From the NCBI RefSeq assembly GCF_003258355.1, contig NZ_QKPO01000005.1, forward strand, positions 204,736 to 268,735: DNA of 64,000 nucleotides, read 5' to 3'. Under the pieces are notes generated by a model. That model had not been told where the DNA came from, ran no database searches, and saw only the letters and a list, made by a program, of their open reading frames with translations. Both the position numbers and the translations under genes were made by a program. Origin of the DNA: Confluentibacter sediminis. GTDB taxonomy: Bacteria; Bacteroidota; Bacteroidia; Flavobacteriales; Flavobacteriaceae. Positions within the stretch are counted from its first letter, which is position 1. Every line of letters begins with the position of its first letter. Below, one piece after another: positions 19,054-27,852 of this stretch.

Positions 19054-19779
19054 ATGAATTCCAAAAAATTTTGTTTTATATCTTTTTGTTTTCTTCTTTT
19101 GTTTTGCTGTAATGAAGAACAAAAATTAGTATTTGTAGATTCTAATATTACAACCGAACATAACACCCTTGTTGAAGTTATTATTCCTACAGCGACTGGA
19201 GATAACAATAGTATCGTAAGTTCTATAAATTCAGATATTACCAACGAAGTTATAAAAGCATTGCATACAGGAGGTTCAGAAACAATCACATCCAAATCTA
19301 TTGAAGAAAGTATCATTACTTTTAACGAAGAATTTACTGCTTTTAAGTTAGATTTTCCTGAAAGCCCTCAGCCTTGGGAAGCCCAAATCGATGGTGAAAT
19401 TATGCATCAATCTCCTGAAATTATAAGCATGTCTATCACATCTTACATCAATACAGGTGGTGTACAAGGAAGCTTAAATATTTCCTTTTTAAATTATGAT
19501 ACAAAAACAGGACAGCGCATTAAAAATATAGATTTATTTAAAAATATAGAAGGCTTTAAAGAAATTGCTAAACAGTATTTTGAAAACACCCTTGAAAATA
19601 AAGACAATGCTTTTGATGTCAATGGCTTTGAATTACCTGAAAATATAGGATATATAGATGAAGGCGTCATATTACTATATAACGCCTATGAAATTGCACC
19701 TTACGCTTCAGATATTATTGAATTTACCATTCCCTTTGAAAAAGTAAATGCCTATTTAAATTTTGATAGCGCGCAATAA
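19054..19779 (+). CDS. DUF4163/DUF3298 (RsiV-like) lipoprotein
   Basis: This 241-residue probable lipoprotein has a signal peptide ending in a Cys pair (LLLFCC). The middle matches the DUF4163 pattern (ITTEHNTLVEVIIPTATGDN onward). The C-terminal half matches DUF3298 (YINTGGVQGSLNISFLNYDTKTGQRIKNIDLF, then EGVILLYNAYEIAPYASDIIEFTIPF), the fold of the Bacillus RsiV anti-sigma ectodomain and PdaC. In flavobacteria such stand-alone lipoproteins have no assigned role. The last 24 bases overlap the end of the convergent dinB gene. Confidence 0.8.
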   Translation: MNSKKFCFISFCFLLLFCCNEEQKLVFVDSNITTEHNTLVEVIIPTATGDNNSIVSSINSDITNEVIKALHTGGSETITSKSIEESIITFNEEFTAFKLDFPESPQPWEAQIDGEIMHQSPEIISMSITSYINTGGVQGSLNISFLNYDTKTGQRIKNIDLFKNIEGFKEIAKQYFENTLENKDNAFDVNGFELPENIGYIDEGVILLYNAYEIAPYASDIIEFTIPFEKVNAYLNFDSAQ

Positions 19780-20220
19780 AGACATAATGTAACCCATGTG
19801 CAAGCCCTCATGAAATAAATTAAACTGAAGGGCATCATTCACATTTTTAAGTGTATTTCCTGTAGTAACAACCGTATACTCATGATAATTTTGAAACACA
19901 CCATTCGCATAATCTTCTTGTGTTTTTTGCACTGTAGGAAAGAGCAAAGCCTTAATTTCTTCAACCTCTTTTTGTGATACTGGAGCTTCTGGTTTAGAAC
20001 CTTTTTTATATTTTTCAACAAACTCATCACTTAACATAATAGGCAAACCAGATAATTTATACACTAGTATTTGTTGGGCTACTATAATGTGGGCAACATT
20101 CCAAATAATATTATTATTATACCCTTTTGGTATTTTATTTAAATCTTCCAATGAGTTGTTTTCTAATACGCTATTAAAATATTTTCTGGTGTTCGGTAAA
20201 ACTTCAAATATAAAATCCAT
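19756..20220 (-). CDS. DinB family protein
   Basis: This 154-residue four-helix-bundle protein has the DinB/YfiT metal-site pattern: a histidine in WNVAHIIVAQQILVYKLSG and two more in the C-terminal HEGLHMGYIMSLLRAI. DinB-fold proteins are often thiol-dependent transferases acting in detoxification or stress, but the substrate here is unknown. Its 3' end overlaps that of the DUF3298 gene by 24 bases. Confidence 0.88.
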   Translation of the reverse strand: MDFIFEVLPNTRKYFNSVLENNSLEDLNKIPKGYNNNIIWNVAHIIVAQQILVYKLSGLPIMLSDEFVEKYKKGSKPEAPVSQKEVEEIKALLFPTVQKTQEDYANGVFQNYHEYTVVTTGNTLKNVNDALQFNLFHEGLHMGYIMSLLRAIKI

Positions 20221-20300
20221 GAATTTGTGTTTATTAATTTTCGATAAATATACTTTTTTATGAAATCATTTCTTTTATATTGTGGTTAAATTTCCAAAAA

Positions 20301-20654
20301 ATGAAAAAGGTATATTATTTAAAAACTTGCAGTACGTGTGTTAGAATTTTAAAGGATTTGAATCTTCCTTCAGACTATATTTTACAAGATATTAAAACAG
20401 AACATATTACGGTTAAACAACTTGAAGAGATGAAAGAACTTGCCGGAAGCTATGAAGCACTTTTTAGCAAACGTTCAAAACTTTACAAAGAAATGGGTTT
20501 GAAAAACCAAGAATTAACCGAACGCGATTACAAACATTATATCTTAGAACACTATACATTTTTAAGCAGACCCGTTATAATAAGTGACGATGCTATTTTT
20601 ATAGGTAATTCTAAAAGTGTCGTTGATGCTGCCAAAAAAAGCATTGGCAATTAA
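20301..20654 (+). CDS. ArsC/Spx-family thioredoxin-fold protein
   Basis: This 117-residue protein carries an N-terminal CSTCVRIL motif with the redox Cys pair, then the family middle segment KTEHITVKQLEEMKELAGSYEALFSKRSKLYKEMGL and a late LSRPVIISDDAIFIGNS. These are the marks of the arsenate reductase-like branch. The ATG at 20301 is chosen because it places the Cys motif at the usual distance from the N-terminus. Whether it reduces arsenate is not shown, because no ars genes are near. The stop codon overlaps the end of a convergent small gene. Confidence 0.85.
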   Translation: MKKVYYLKTCSTCVRILKDLNLPSDYILQDIKTEHITVKQLEEMKELAGSYEALFSKRSKLYKEMGLKNQELTERDYKHYILEHYTFLSRPVIISDDAIFIGNSKSVVDAAKKSIGN

Positions 20655-20788
20655 TGGCAACCACAACCATCATCACCTCCACAAGCTTTTTTAGATTTTG
20701 TTGTTTTCCAAAAAAACTTTTTGACGATGAAAGCAAGTGCCAAAACAATCGCTATAACAACTAATATGTTTTGTATGATAGTATTCAT
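20651..20788 (-). CDS. FeoB-associated Cys-rich membrane peptide
   Basis: This 45-residue protein was found by hand on the minus strand. It has a single N-terminal transmembrane helix (about 4-22), a basic stretch KKFFWKTTKSKK, and a Gly/Cys tail ACGGDDGCGCH. This is the form of the small peptide often encoded just after feoB in Bacteroidota, placed where FeoC would be in other bacteria. It starts 41 bases after the feoB stop and is probably co-transcribed. Its stop overlaps that of the convergent arsC-like gene. The tail could bind iron or an Fe-S cluster. Confidence 0.85.
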   Translation of the reverse strand: MNTIIQNILVVIAIVLALAFIVKKFFWKTTKSKKACGGDDGCGCH

Positions 20789-20828
20789 AGGAGTTTAATA
20801 GTTGGGTAATTATTTTAATTCCTTAAAA

Positions 20829-22928
20829 CTATTTTAAAAATTGAAATGCCAATAAGGCCACTACATAAGCCAAACCACTCATAATAATTAATTGCAAAGC
20901 AGGCCATTTCCAGCTGTTTGTTTCACGTTTTACAACGGCTAATGTGCTCATACATTGCATCGCAAATGCATAAAAAAGTAATAACGAGACCCCTGATGCA
21001 AATGTAAACAATGGTCCTCCAAGAATAGGATTAACCTCCCCTGCCATTCTGTTTTTTATGGTTTCTTCTTCGTCACTACCCACACTATAAATAGTTGCTA
21101 AAGTTCCCACAAAGACTTCTCTTGCTGCAAAACTACTAACTATGGCTATGCCAATTTTCCAATCGTAACCTAGCGGTCTTATTGCTGGTTCTATAGCACG
21201 TCCCGTTAAACCAATAAATGAATATTCCAGTTTTTGCGATGCAATCTTACTTTGCAATTCTGCTTCACTCAAATTTTGTGAAGCATATTCTTTTTTAACA
21301 ATGGTTTCTGCATTTTTAAATTCTGAACCAGGACCATAAGAGGCCAAAACCCAAAGCAAAATAGAAATAGCCAAAATTATTTTTCCCGCTCCAAAAACAA
21401 ATGATTTTGTTTTTTCAACAACCGTTAATGCCACATTTTTTAATAAAGGAAGCTTATAGTTAGGCATCTCAACAACAAAAAAAGTTTTGTTTTTAATTTT
21501 TAATATTTTGTTTAAAATATAGGCCGAACTTATAGCGGTTACAAATCCCAACAAATACAACAACATAAGTGTTAATGCTTGATAACCCAATCCGAAAATA
21601 CGCCCTTCTGGAATGACCAAAGAAATAATAATTAAATACACGGGAAGCCTTGCCGAACATGTTGTAAAGGGTGTTACCAAAATGGTAATTAAACGTTCTT
21701 TCCAACTTTCAATATTTCTGGTCGCCATAATAGCAGGGATCGCACAGGCAGTTCCAGAAATAAGTGGCACCACACTTTTACCGCTTAAACCAAATCGTCG
21801 CATAATTCTATCCATTAAAAATACTACGCGACTCATATAGCCACTCTCTTCCAGCACAGAAATGAATAAAAACAAAAATGCTATTTGTGGAATAAAAATA
21901 ACAATACCCCCAAGACCTGGTATAATGCCTTCAGCCAATAAATTGGTGAAAGCACCTTTTGGCATAGCATCTTTTGTCCATTCACTTAACGATGCAAAAA
22001 CATTATCAATAAAATCCATTGGTACACTAGACCAATCGTAAATAGCTTGAAAAATAGCAAGTAAAATGATAAAGAAAATCACATAACCCCAAACTTTATG
22101 TGTTAAAACCCTGTCTAATCTTGCTCTTAAATCTTTTGCTTGAGATATATCTATCGTTTGTCCGTTTTTAAGAACGTCATTTATAAACTGATATCTTTTG
22201 ATAATCTCTTTTTGTTGTAAGCGTTTTAAATCGCCTTTACTTTTAGTTTTAAAATCAGCAACAGCATCAATTTGTTTTCTATCTGTTTTTCCAAAATTAA
22301 CATCTTGCGTAATAACTAGCCAAAGCTTATAAATTAATTGATTAGGAAATGCTTTTCGTAAATTATCAAAGTAATCTTTATCTATTTCAGATGTATCTAA
22401 ACAAGGTGTTATTGATATGTCTTTATAGTTGGTTATTAAATCTTTTAAATGATCAATCCCTTCATTTTTTCTAGTACTAACTAAAGCGATTTTGGTTTGC
22501 AGGCGCTCCTCTAAATAATCAATGTCCAAAGAAATGCCTTTATAACGCATTCTATCCGCCATATTTATAACAAGAATGGTAGGTATCTCTAAATCTTTAA
22601 TTTGGGTGAAGAGCAACAGATTTCGCTTTAAATTTTCAACATCGCTCACTACAACAGCAACATCAGGAAAATCTTTATCATTCTTGTTAAGCAATAACTC
22701 AATAACCACATTTTCATCAAGCGAAGAGGCATTCAAGCTATACGTTCCTGGTAAATCAATAATATGGGCTTTAACACCACGAGGTAATTTACAAACGCCT
22801 TGCTTCTTCTCAACTGTAATCCCTGGGTAATTACCCACCTTTTGGTTTAAACCTGTTAACGCATTAAAAGCAGATGTTTTCCCTGTATTTGGGTTACCTA
22901 TTAAGGCAACATTTATTTGCTTACTCAT
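20829..22928 (-). CDS. feoB: Ferrous iron transporter FeoB
   Basis: This 699-residue inner-membrane Fe(II) transporter has an N-terminal G domain with the P-loop GNPNTGKTSAFNALTG (near 11-26), a switch region GNYPGITVEKK and G3 DLPGTYSL. A helical guanine-dissociation-inhibitor-like part follows. The membrane domain has two Gate-type repeats containing LEESGYMSRVVFLMDRIMR, GKSVVPLISGTACAIPAIMA and the second-repeat SSFAAREVFVGTLATIY. The start overlaps the feoA stop by four bases, which suggests translational coupling. Full length. Confidence 0.96.
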   Translation of the reverse strand: MSKQINVALIGNPNTGKTSAFNALTGLNQKVGNYPGITVEKKQGVCKLPRGVKAHIIDLPGTYSLNASSLDENVVIELLLNKNDKDFPDVAVVVSDVENLKRNLLLFTQIKDLEIPTILVINMADRMRYKGISLDIDYLEERLQTKIALVSTRKNEGIDHLKDLITNYKDISITPCLDTSEIDKDYFDNLRKAFPNQLIYKLWLVITQDVNFGKTDRKQIDAVADFKTKSKGDLKRLQQKEIIKRYQFINDVLKNGQTIDISQAKDLRARLDRVLTHKVWGYVIFFIILLAIFQAIYDWSSVPMDFIDNVFASLSEWTKDAMPKGAFTNLLAEGIIPGLGGIVIFIPQIAFLFLFISVLEESGYMSRVVFLMDRIMRRFGLSGKSVVPLISGTACAIPAIMATRNIESWKERLITILVTPFTTCSARLPVYLIIISLVIPEGRIFGLGYQALTLMLLYLLGFVTAISSAYILNKILKIKNKTFFVVEMPNYKLPLLKNVALTVVEKTKSFVFGAGKIILAISILLWVLASYGPGSEFKNAETIVKKEYASQNLSEAELQSKIASQKLEYSFIGLTGRAIEPAIRPLGYDWKIGIAIVSSFAAREVFVGTLATIYSVGSDEEETIKNRMAGEVNPILGGPLFTFASGVSLLLFYAFAMQCMSTLAVVKRETNSWKWPALQLIIMSGLAYVVALLAFQFLK

Positions 22929-23158
22929 ATATCAATTTTTTCAATTAGTACATGAATAGCTGTTTCTTTTCTAATAGCTAAATGGGTTCCATTAATGTTT
23001 AAATACATAGGATCTTGGAATGGTGCCAACTGAACAAGCTCGACATAATTACCCGGCAAACAACCCATTTCAAGAAGTTTTAAAGGTATATGAATTGAAG
23101 AAACATCAGTAATTATGGCTCTTTCTCCCCTTTTAAGATGTGCTAATGTAATTTGCAA
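22925..23158 (-). CDS. feoA: Ferrous iron transport protein FeoA
   Basis: This 77-residue cytoplasmic SH3-like protein is needed for FeoB function. The family pattern LKRGERAIITDV, then KLLEMGCLPGNYVELVQLAPFQDPMYLNINGTHLAIRKETA, is clear throughout its length. It is the first gene of a feoA-feoB-Cys-rich-peptide operon. A TAnnTTTG-type box and a DtxR-like dyad lie between this start and the preceding SCO1 gene. Confidence 0.95.
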   Translation of the reverse strand: MQITLAHLKRGERAIITDVSSIHIPLKLLEMGCLPGNYVELVQLAPFQDPMYLNINGTHLAIRKETAIHVLIEKIDI

Positions 23159-23163
23159 GCTTA

Positions 23164-23180
23164 TTTAGATTGATTTTAAA
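23164..23180. promoter_or_regulatory. Possible DtxR/MntR-type box before feoA
   Basis: TTTAGATTGATTTTAAA matches 13 of 17 positions of the centre of the perfect palindrome beside the DtxR-family gene (32878-32894). It lies 6 bases before the feoA start. On the minus strand a TACTTTTG -7-like box is just upstream. Regulation of feoAB by the same metalloregulator is inferred. Confidence 0.4.
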
Positions 23181-23230
23181 GAAGCAAAAGTAAAGTAAAT
23201 TTTTAGGGTAAAAAAATTGTATGACAAAAA

Positions 23231-23905
23231 CTATTTTTGATATTCTTTTTTTAAGATTTTAATATCATTTAACAAGCGGTCTATATCATCTGTTTTGGTG
23301 CCGTCATAAAAGCCTCTTATTTGCTTTTTTTTATCGATTAGCATAAAATTTTCGGTGTGAATCATATCAAAGGGTCCACCATCTCCATAACCTTTTACAG
23401 CTAAATAGCTTTTTCTAGCCAATTCATAAATTTGTTTTTTATCGCCTGTCACCAAATTCCATTTGGAATCGTTAACACCTTTTTCTAAAGCATAACGTTT
23501 TAATTGAGCCACATCATCTATTTCTGGAGTAACTGAGTGAGACAATAACATCACCTCATCATCATCCATAATTTCTTTTTGAACATCTGCCATATTGCTC
23601 GTCATTATTGGGCAAATAGTTTGACAGGTAGTAAAAAAGAAATCGGCCACATAAATTTTATCTTTATAATCATCTTGAGTAACCACTTTACCATTTTGGT
23701 TAATAAGCGAAAAATCTGCTATTTTATGATATTTTCTTTGATCTTGAATGGTACTATCAACCAATTCAGCATTCACCATGGATGGTTGGTAAACCTGCAA
23801 GGGTTTATCAACGTTCAGTTTGCTATAGATGATTGTAACGATAACCATAGAAACAACACCAAAAACAATAGCAAAAATTTTATAATCTTTAAAAAATGAT
23901 AGCAT
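23231..23905 (-). CDS. SCO1/SenC family copper chaperone
   Basis: This 224-residue membrane-anchored thioredoxin-fold protein has an N-terminal transmembrane helix (about 9-29) and the copper-binding TTCQTICP motif (Cys94 and Cys98). The conserved downstream histidine lies in FDMIHTENFMLID. Family members deliver copper to, or reduce, the CuA site of cytochrome c oxidase. No oxidase genes are in the window. It is transcribed toward feoA after 72 bases, so co-transcription with feo is possible, but a separate feoA promoter box is present. Confidence 0.92.
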   Translation of the reverse strand: MLSFFKDYKIFAIVFGVVSMVIVTIIYSKLNVDKPLQVYQPSMVNAELVDSTIQDQRKYHKIADFSLINQNGKVVTQDDYKDKIYVADFFFTTCQTICPIMTSNMADVQKEIMDDDEVMLLSHSVTPEIDDVAQLKRYALEKGVNDSKWNLVTGDKKQIYELARKSYLAVKGYGDGGPFDMIHTENFMLIDKKKQIRGFYDGTKTDDIDRLLNDIKILKKEYQK

Positions 23906-24075
23906 TAAAACAGATAAACATTAAATTAATACAAAAATACAATGAAATTGAGAGATGAACTATGATATAAAGGCTTAAATTCTTGTTAAAACAAAGCACT
24001 ATCAATAATTAGCTTTTTAAAGTTGGTTTAAAAGATTACTTTTGTGCGGATTATAAAAAATCGGATTACAGATAT

Positions 24076-25416
24076 ATGGAGTTTGTTATTAAAATATCTC
24101 AATTTTTATTGAGTCTTTCATTACTGATCATTTTACATGAATTAGGTCATTTCATCCCTGCAAAGGCATTTAAAACGCGTGTTGAAAAATTTTACTTATT
24201 CTTTGATGTGAAATTTTCATTGTTTAAAAAGAAAATTGGCGATACTGTTTATGGTATTGGCTGGTTACCTTTAGGCGGCTATGTTAAAATATCGGGAATG
24301 ATAGATGAAAGTATGGATACCGAGCAAATGGCATTACCGCCACAACCTTGGGAATTTCGTTCTAAACCAGCTTGGCAACGTTTAATTATTATGTTGGGTG
24401 GTGTTACGGTTAATTTTATTTTGGCATATTTTATATACGTTTTTATGGCTTTTGGGTATGGAGATGAAGATATTTCAGCTGCGAGTATAAAAGATGGCTA
24501 TTGGGTTGAAAACCCTTTACTTATAAATTTAGGGTTTAAAACTGGAGACAACGTTATTGCTATTGACGATAAAAAAATTGTTAATGAATCTGATATAAAA
24601 TCCAATTTTATAGGTGCCAAATCAGTAACCATTGAAAGAGATGGCGTTCAAAAGACAATTGATTTGCCTCAAGACTTTTTAGGGCAATTTTCCGACGGTA
24701 AAAATCATAGTTTGTTTGAACTAAGAATTCCTTTTATGGTTGGTGAAGTTGTAGATAGTTCGAAAAACAAAAATGTTGATTTAAAACAAAAAGATATTAT
24801 AACAGCTATTAATGGTAATGAAATAAAATATTTCGATCAATTTTCCTCAGTTTTAAGCACTTTAAAAGGACAAACTATTACTGCAACTGTTTTGCGTGGC
24901 AATGAAACTCTGTCCAGACAATTGCAAGTAAATAGTAATGGTAAATTAGAAATTTTTCCTGCTAACAGTCCAAGACGATTTAGCGAACTGGGATATTTTG
25001 ATGTCATTAAAAAAGAATATTCGTTTAGTGAAAGTTTTGGTATAGGCTATGACAAGCTTACTGGACAAATAAGTTCTTATTTCGGACAATTAAAACTTAT
25101 TTTTAGCCCAAGTACTGGTGCTTATAAAGGTGTTGGTGGTTTTAAAGCTATTTTTGATATTTTTCCTGACACATGGAGCTGGCAAGCCTTTTGGTCTATC
25201 ACAGCCTTTTTATCCATTATGTTAGGTGTTTTAAATTTATTACCTATTCCAGCTTTAGATGGTGGCCATGTGATGTTTTTATTATATGAAATGGTTTCGG
25301 GCAGAAAGCCTGGCGACAAGTTTATGGAATATGCGCAAATGGTTGGTTTCTTTATACTTATAGCCTTAGTGCTTTTTGCGAACGGAAATGATATTTTTAA
25401 AGCTATTTTTAATTAA
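24076..25416 (+). CDS. rseP: RseP-type site-2 intramembrane metalloprotease (M50)
   Basis: This 446-residue inner-membrane zinc protease has the active-site motif HELGH at 21-25 in the first helix and the third-ligand motif LDGGH at 394-398 in a late helix. Two PDZ-like regions lie between them (about 130-300), with a conserved RSKPAWQRLIIMLGG segment after the first membrane part. It cleaves anti-sigma factors or residual signal peptides within the membrane. In FecR-sigma systems such a protease can complete FecR processing, so it may serve the sigma/FecR pair in this window, but this link is inferred only from family knowledge. Confidence 0.95.
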   Translation: MEFVIKISQFLLSLSLLIILHELGHFIPAKAFKTRVEKFYLFFDVKFSLFKKKIGDTVYGIGWLPLGGYVKISGMIDESMDTEQMALPPQPWEFRSKPAWQRLIIMLGGVTVNFILAYFIYVFMAFGYGDEDISAASIKDGYWVENPLLINLGFKTGDNVIAIDDKKIVNESDIKSNFIGAKSVTIERDGVQKTIDLPQDFLGQFSDGKNHSLFELRIPFMVGEVVDSSKNKNVDLKQKDIITAINGNEIKYFDQFSSVLSTLKGQTITATVLRGNETLSRQLQVNSNGKLEIFPANSPRRFSELGYFDVIKKEYSFSESFGIGYDKLTGQISSYFGQLKLIFSPSTGAYKGVGGFKAIFDIFPDTWSWQAFWSITAFLSIMLGVLNLLPIPALDGGHVMFLLYEMVSGRKPGDKFMEYAQMVGFFILIALVLFANGNDIFKAIFN

Positions 25417-25435
25417 ATATTTTTTAAATTTTATA

Positions 25436-25465
25436 TTGCAAAGTATAAAATAATATATATATTTG
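25436..25465 (+). promoter_or_regulatory. Promoter of tRNA-Asn
   Basis: TTG at 25436-25438 and TATATTTG at 25458-25465 are separated by 19 bases, a good match to the Bacteroidota -33/-7 pattern. The tRNA starts 26 bases after the -7 box. Confidence 0.65.
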
Positions 25466-25491
25466 CGCTCGCAAAAGCGAAAAAGTAACAC

Positions 25492-25565
25492 TCCTCCTTA
25501 GCTCAGTTGGTTAGAGCATTTGACTGTTAATCAAAGGGTCCTTGGTTCGAGCCCAAGAGGGGGAG
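25492..25565 (+). tRNA. tRNA-Asn (GTT)
   Basis: This 74-base cloverleaf has a 7-bp acceptor stem (25492-25498 with 25558-25564, one G-T pair), a D arm GCTC...GAGC and an anticodon stem TTTGA/TCAAA. The loop is CTGTTAA with anticodon GTT at 25526-25528. The T arm is CTTGG/CCAAG around TTCGAGC. The CCA end is not encoded. Confidence 0.97.
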
Positions 25566-25574
25566 CTTAACAAG

Positions 25575-25607
25575 AAAAAGACTTTACAGAAATGTAAGGT
25601 CTTTTTT
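25575..25607 (+). terminator. Terminator after tRNA-Asn
   Basis: A 14-bp stem (25575-25588 with 25593-25606, one wobble pair) encloses a GAAA tetraloop and ends in six T. It lies 9 bases after the tRNA. Confidence 0.88.
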
Positions 25608-25711
25608 GGTTTTAAGCATCGAGATCAACTAAATTTATATTCAATAATAAACAAGTCTTTCATTAAACCTTTATACTAAATTAGTATCTAAAGAATATAA
25701 TCATTAACATT

Positions 25712-27244
25712 ATGCAAACTCCTGCTCTTCAAAAAAATAAGATATTTTTTATATTATTCTTTTCCATCATTATAATCACATTAACAAGTTGGAAACTTCC
25801 AACAAAGAATAAAGAAAAAAATACATCAGTTTACACATCCCAATTTGAGAACGTTTTGGGAACTTCTTTCGAAATGAAAGTAAAAACGACTTCTAGCAAA
25901 CAAGCTTTATTGGCTGAAAAAATAGCGTTAGATGAAATCACCCGACTTTCTAACATATTAAGTGCCTATAATACCGAAAGTGAATTTAGCGTATGGATGC
26001 GTACCCAAAATAAACCCATTAAAGTATCTAAAGAATTAATAGACGTTTTAAGTTTATTTGATATGTGGAAATATAAAACTAATGGTGCTATAAATCCTGC
26101 TTTTGAAATTATAAGCCAATTATGGGAACATGCTGAAAACACACAAATATTGCCATCTAATACTGATTTACAAAATGCTATAAATACAGCATCTCAAGCG
26201 CATTGGAAAATTGATTTTAAAAACAATACGGTGACGCATTTAACTAATACGCCATTAATGCTAAATACTTTTGTGAAAAGTTATATTATGGATCAAGCTA
26301 CCCAAAAGGTTATGGAGCATACAGAAGCTGAAAATGTAGTGATGAATATAGGTGGTGATATTTTAGTGTTAGGCAATCAGAATGAAACTATAGAAATCAC
26401 CAATCCCAAAGCAAATGCTATTAATGATGATGCTCTAGACTTTGTGAAAATCCAAAATAAATTTATCGCAACCAGCGGAAATTATAGACGAGGAAACCAT
26501 ATTGGGAACCAATGGTATTCCCACATTATTGATCCAAGAACTGGCATGCCAGCAGATAACATCATATCAGCTACTGTGATAGCCGATAATGCCACAGACG
26601 CCGGTGCTATGGCAACTGCTTTTAATATCATGACAATTAAAGAAAGTGCTTTGTTAGCAAAACAATTTCCAAACGTCGCTTATTTGCTTATTGATAAAAA
26701 TGGAAATCGAATTGAAAGCGATAATTGGACATCTTTTCAAATAGAAAAAGAACCATCTATTGCTGAAAATAGTTTAGCAAGTAACGATGAATGGGATCCT
26801 AAATACGAACTGGCAGTAAATCTTGAATTGGCAAAATTTGAAGGGCCTTACAGAAGACCTTTTGTGGCTATTTGGATTGAAGATGAAGATAAAAACCCCA
26901 TTAGAACATTAACGGTTTGGTATAATAAACCGCGTTGGATACGTGATTTGAAAGCTTGGTACCGAGCTAACTATTCTACTTTTAATGTAGAATCCCAAAC
27001 CATCAATTCGGTCTCAAGCGCTACCAGACCTGCTGGCCATTATACTATTAAATGGGATGGAAAAAATGATGCTGGTGCTTATGTAAAAAAGGGGGATTAC
27101 ATCATAAATATTGAAGTTGTTAGAGAACATGGCACTTATCAATTAATTACTCAAGAAATTAAGGCAAACAATAAAGCCTTTAAAATTGAACTCCCTTCAA
27201 ACCCAGAAGTAGCTTCAGCTTCTTTGAAAATTAAAAAGAAATAA
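25712..27244 (+). CDS. apbE: ApbE FAD:protein FMN transferase fused to DUF2271
   Basis: This 510-residue exported protein has an N-terminal membrane anchor or signal (about 10-30) and a full ApbE domain (about 40-350). Motifs are SGNYRRG, HIIDPRTGMP and the metal-site DAGAMATAFNIM. A C-terminal DUF2271 domain follows (about 370-505: RPFVAIWIEDEDKNPIRTLTVWYNKPRWIRDL, then GHYTIKWDGKNDAG). ApbE attaches FMN covalently to threonine in extracytoplasmic redox proteins. DUF2271 resembles flavinylation-associated domains. The next gene is a PepSY membrane protein 1 base downstream, so the pair probably forms an extracytosolic flavin electron-transfer unit. Confidence 0.9.
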   Translation: MQTPALQKNKIFFILFFSIIIITLTSWKLPTKNKEKNTSVYTSQFENVLGTSFEMKVKTTSSKQALLAEKIALDEITRLSNILSAYNTESEFSVWMRTQNKPIKVSKELIDVLSLFDMWKYKTNGAINPAFEIISQLWEHAENTQILPSNTDLQNAINTASQAHWKIDFKNNTVTHLTNTPLMLNTFVKSYIMDQATQKVMEHTEAENVVMNIGGDILVLGNQNETIEITNPKANAINDDALDFVKIQNKFIATSGNYRRGNHIGNQWYSHIIDPRTGMPADNIISATVIADNATDAGAMATAFNIMTIKESALLAKQFPNVAYLLIDKNGNRIESDNWTSFQIEKEPSIAENSLASNDEWDPKYELAVNLELAKFEGPYRRPFVAIWIEDEDKNPIRTLTVWYNKPRWIRDLKAWYRANYSTFNVESQTINSVSSATRPAGHYTIKWDGKNDAGAYVKKGDYIINIEVVREHGTYQLITQEIKANNKAFKIELPSNPEVASASLKIKKK

Positions 27245-27245
27245 A

Positions 27246-27836
27246 ATGACCAAGAAATTTGTTGCTAAATATTCTAGGTGGCTGCATATTTATCTTTCCA
27301 TGATTAGCTTTGTAATTGTGCTTTTTTTTTCAATTACAGGTCTTACATTAAATCATGCCGATTATTTCCAAAATAATACTTCCATTACTCAAAACGAAGG
27401 GAAAATTGATAGCAATTGGATAAGCGCAACCGATACTTTAAAAATTAAAAAGTTAGAGATTGTTGAGTTTTTTAGAAACAAGTATAAAGTAAAAGGTTCG
27501 GTTACTGATTTCAGAATATATGACAGTGAAATTAGTTTAACGTTCAAAGCCCCAGGCTATGCCTCAGATATATTTATAAATCGTGAGGATGCTAGCTTTT
27601 CTTTAACGCAGACCAATCAAGGGTTAATGGGCTTTTTTAATGATCTTCATAAAGGTAGGGACACTGGTAAAGCATGGCTCTGGACAATTGATGTTTCAGC
27701 TATTTTAATGACTATTATTTCACTAACGGGCCTCATTCTTTTATTGTTTATCAAGAAAAAGAGAACGGCAGGTGTTGCACTACTTTTTGCAGGACTAATT
27801 CTAATTTATATTATCTACCATTTCTGGGGCCAATAG
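27246..27836 (+). CDS. PepSY-associated transmembrane protein
   Basis: This 196-residue membrane protein opens with KYSRWLHIYLSMISFVIVLFFSITGLTLNH, the typical first helix of PepSY_TM proteins with a histidine that may bind haem. A periplasmic PepSY-like part follows (about 40-125) with FFNDLHKGRDTGKAWLWTID before helices 3 and 4. It is translationally close to apbE. The two are known to co-occur in membrane flavin reductases used for iron or respiratory electron transfer. The exact electron donor and acceptor are not visible. Confidence 0.85.
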   Translation: MTKKFVAKYSRWLHIYLSMISFVIVLFFSITGLTLNHADYFQNNTSITQNEGKIDSNWISATDTLKIKKLEIVEFFRNKYKVKGSVTDFRIYDSEISLTFKAPGYASDIFINREDASFSLTQTNQGLMGFFNDLHKGRDTGKAWLWTIDVSAILMTIISLTGLILLLFIKKKRTAGVALLFAGLILIYIIYHFWGQ

Positions 27837-27852
27837 GATATTCATCCATACA

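Noticed and set aside
25492..25565. tRNA-Asn as an attachment site of an integrated element
   Set aside because: No integrase and no repeat of the tRNA 3' end was found in the flanking sequence.
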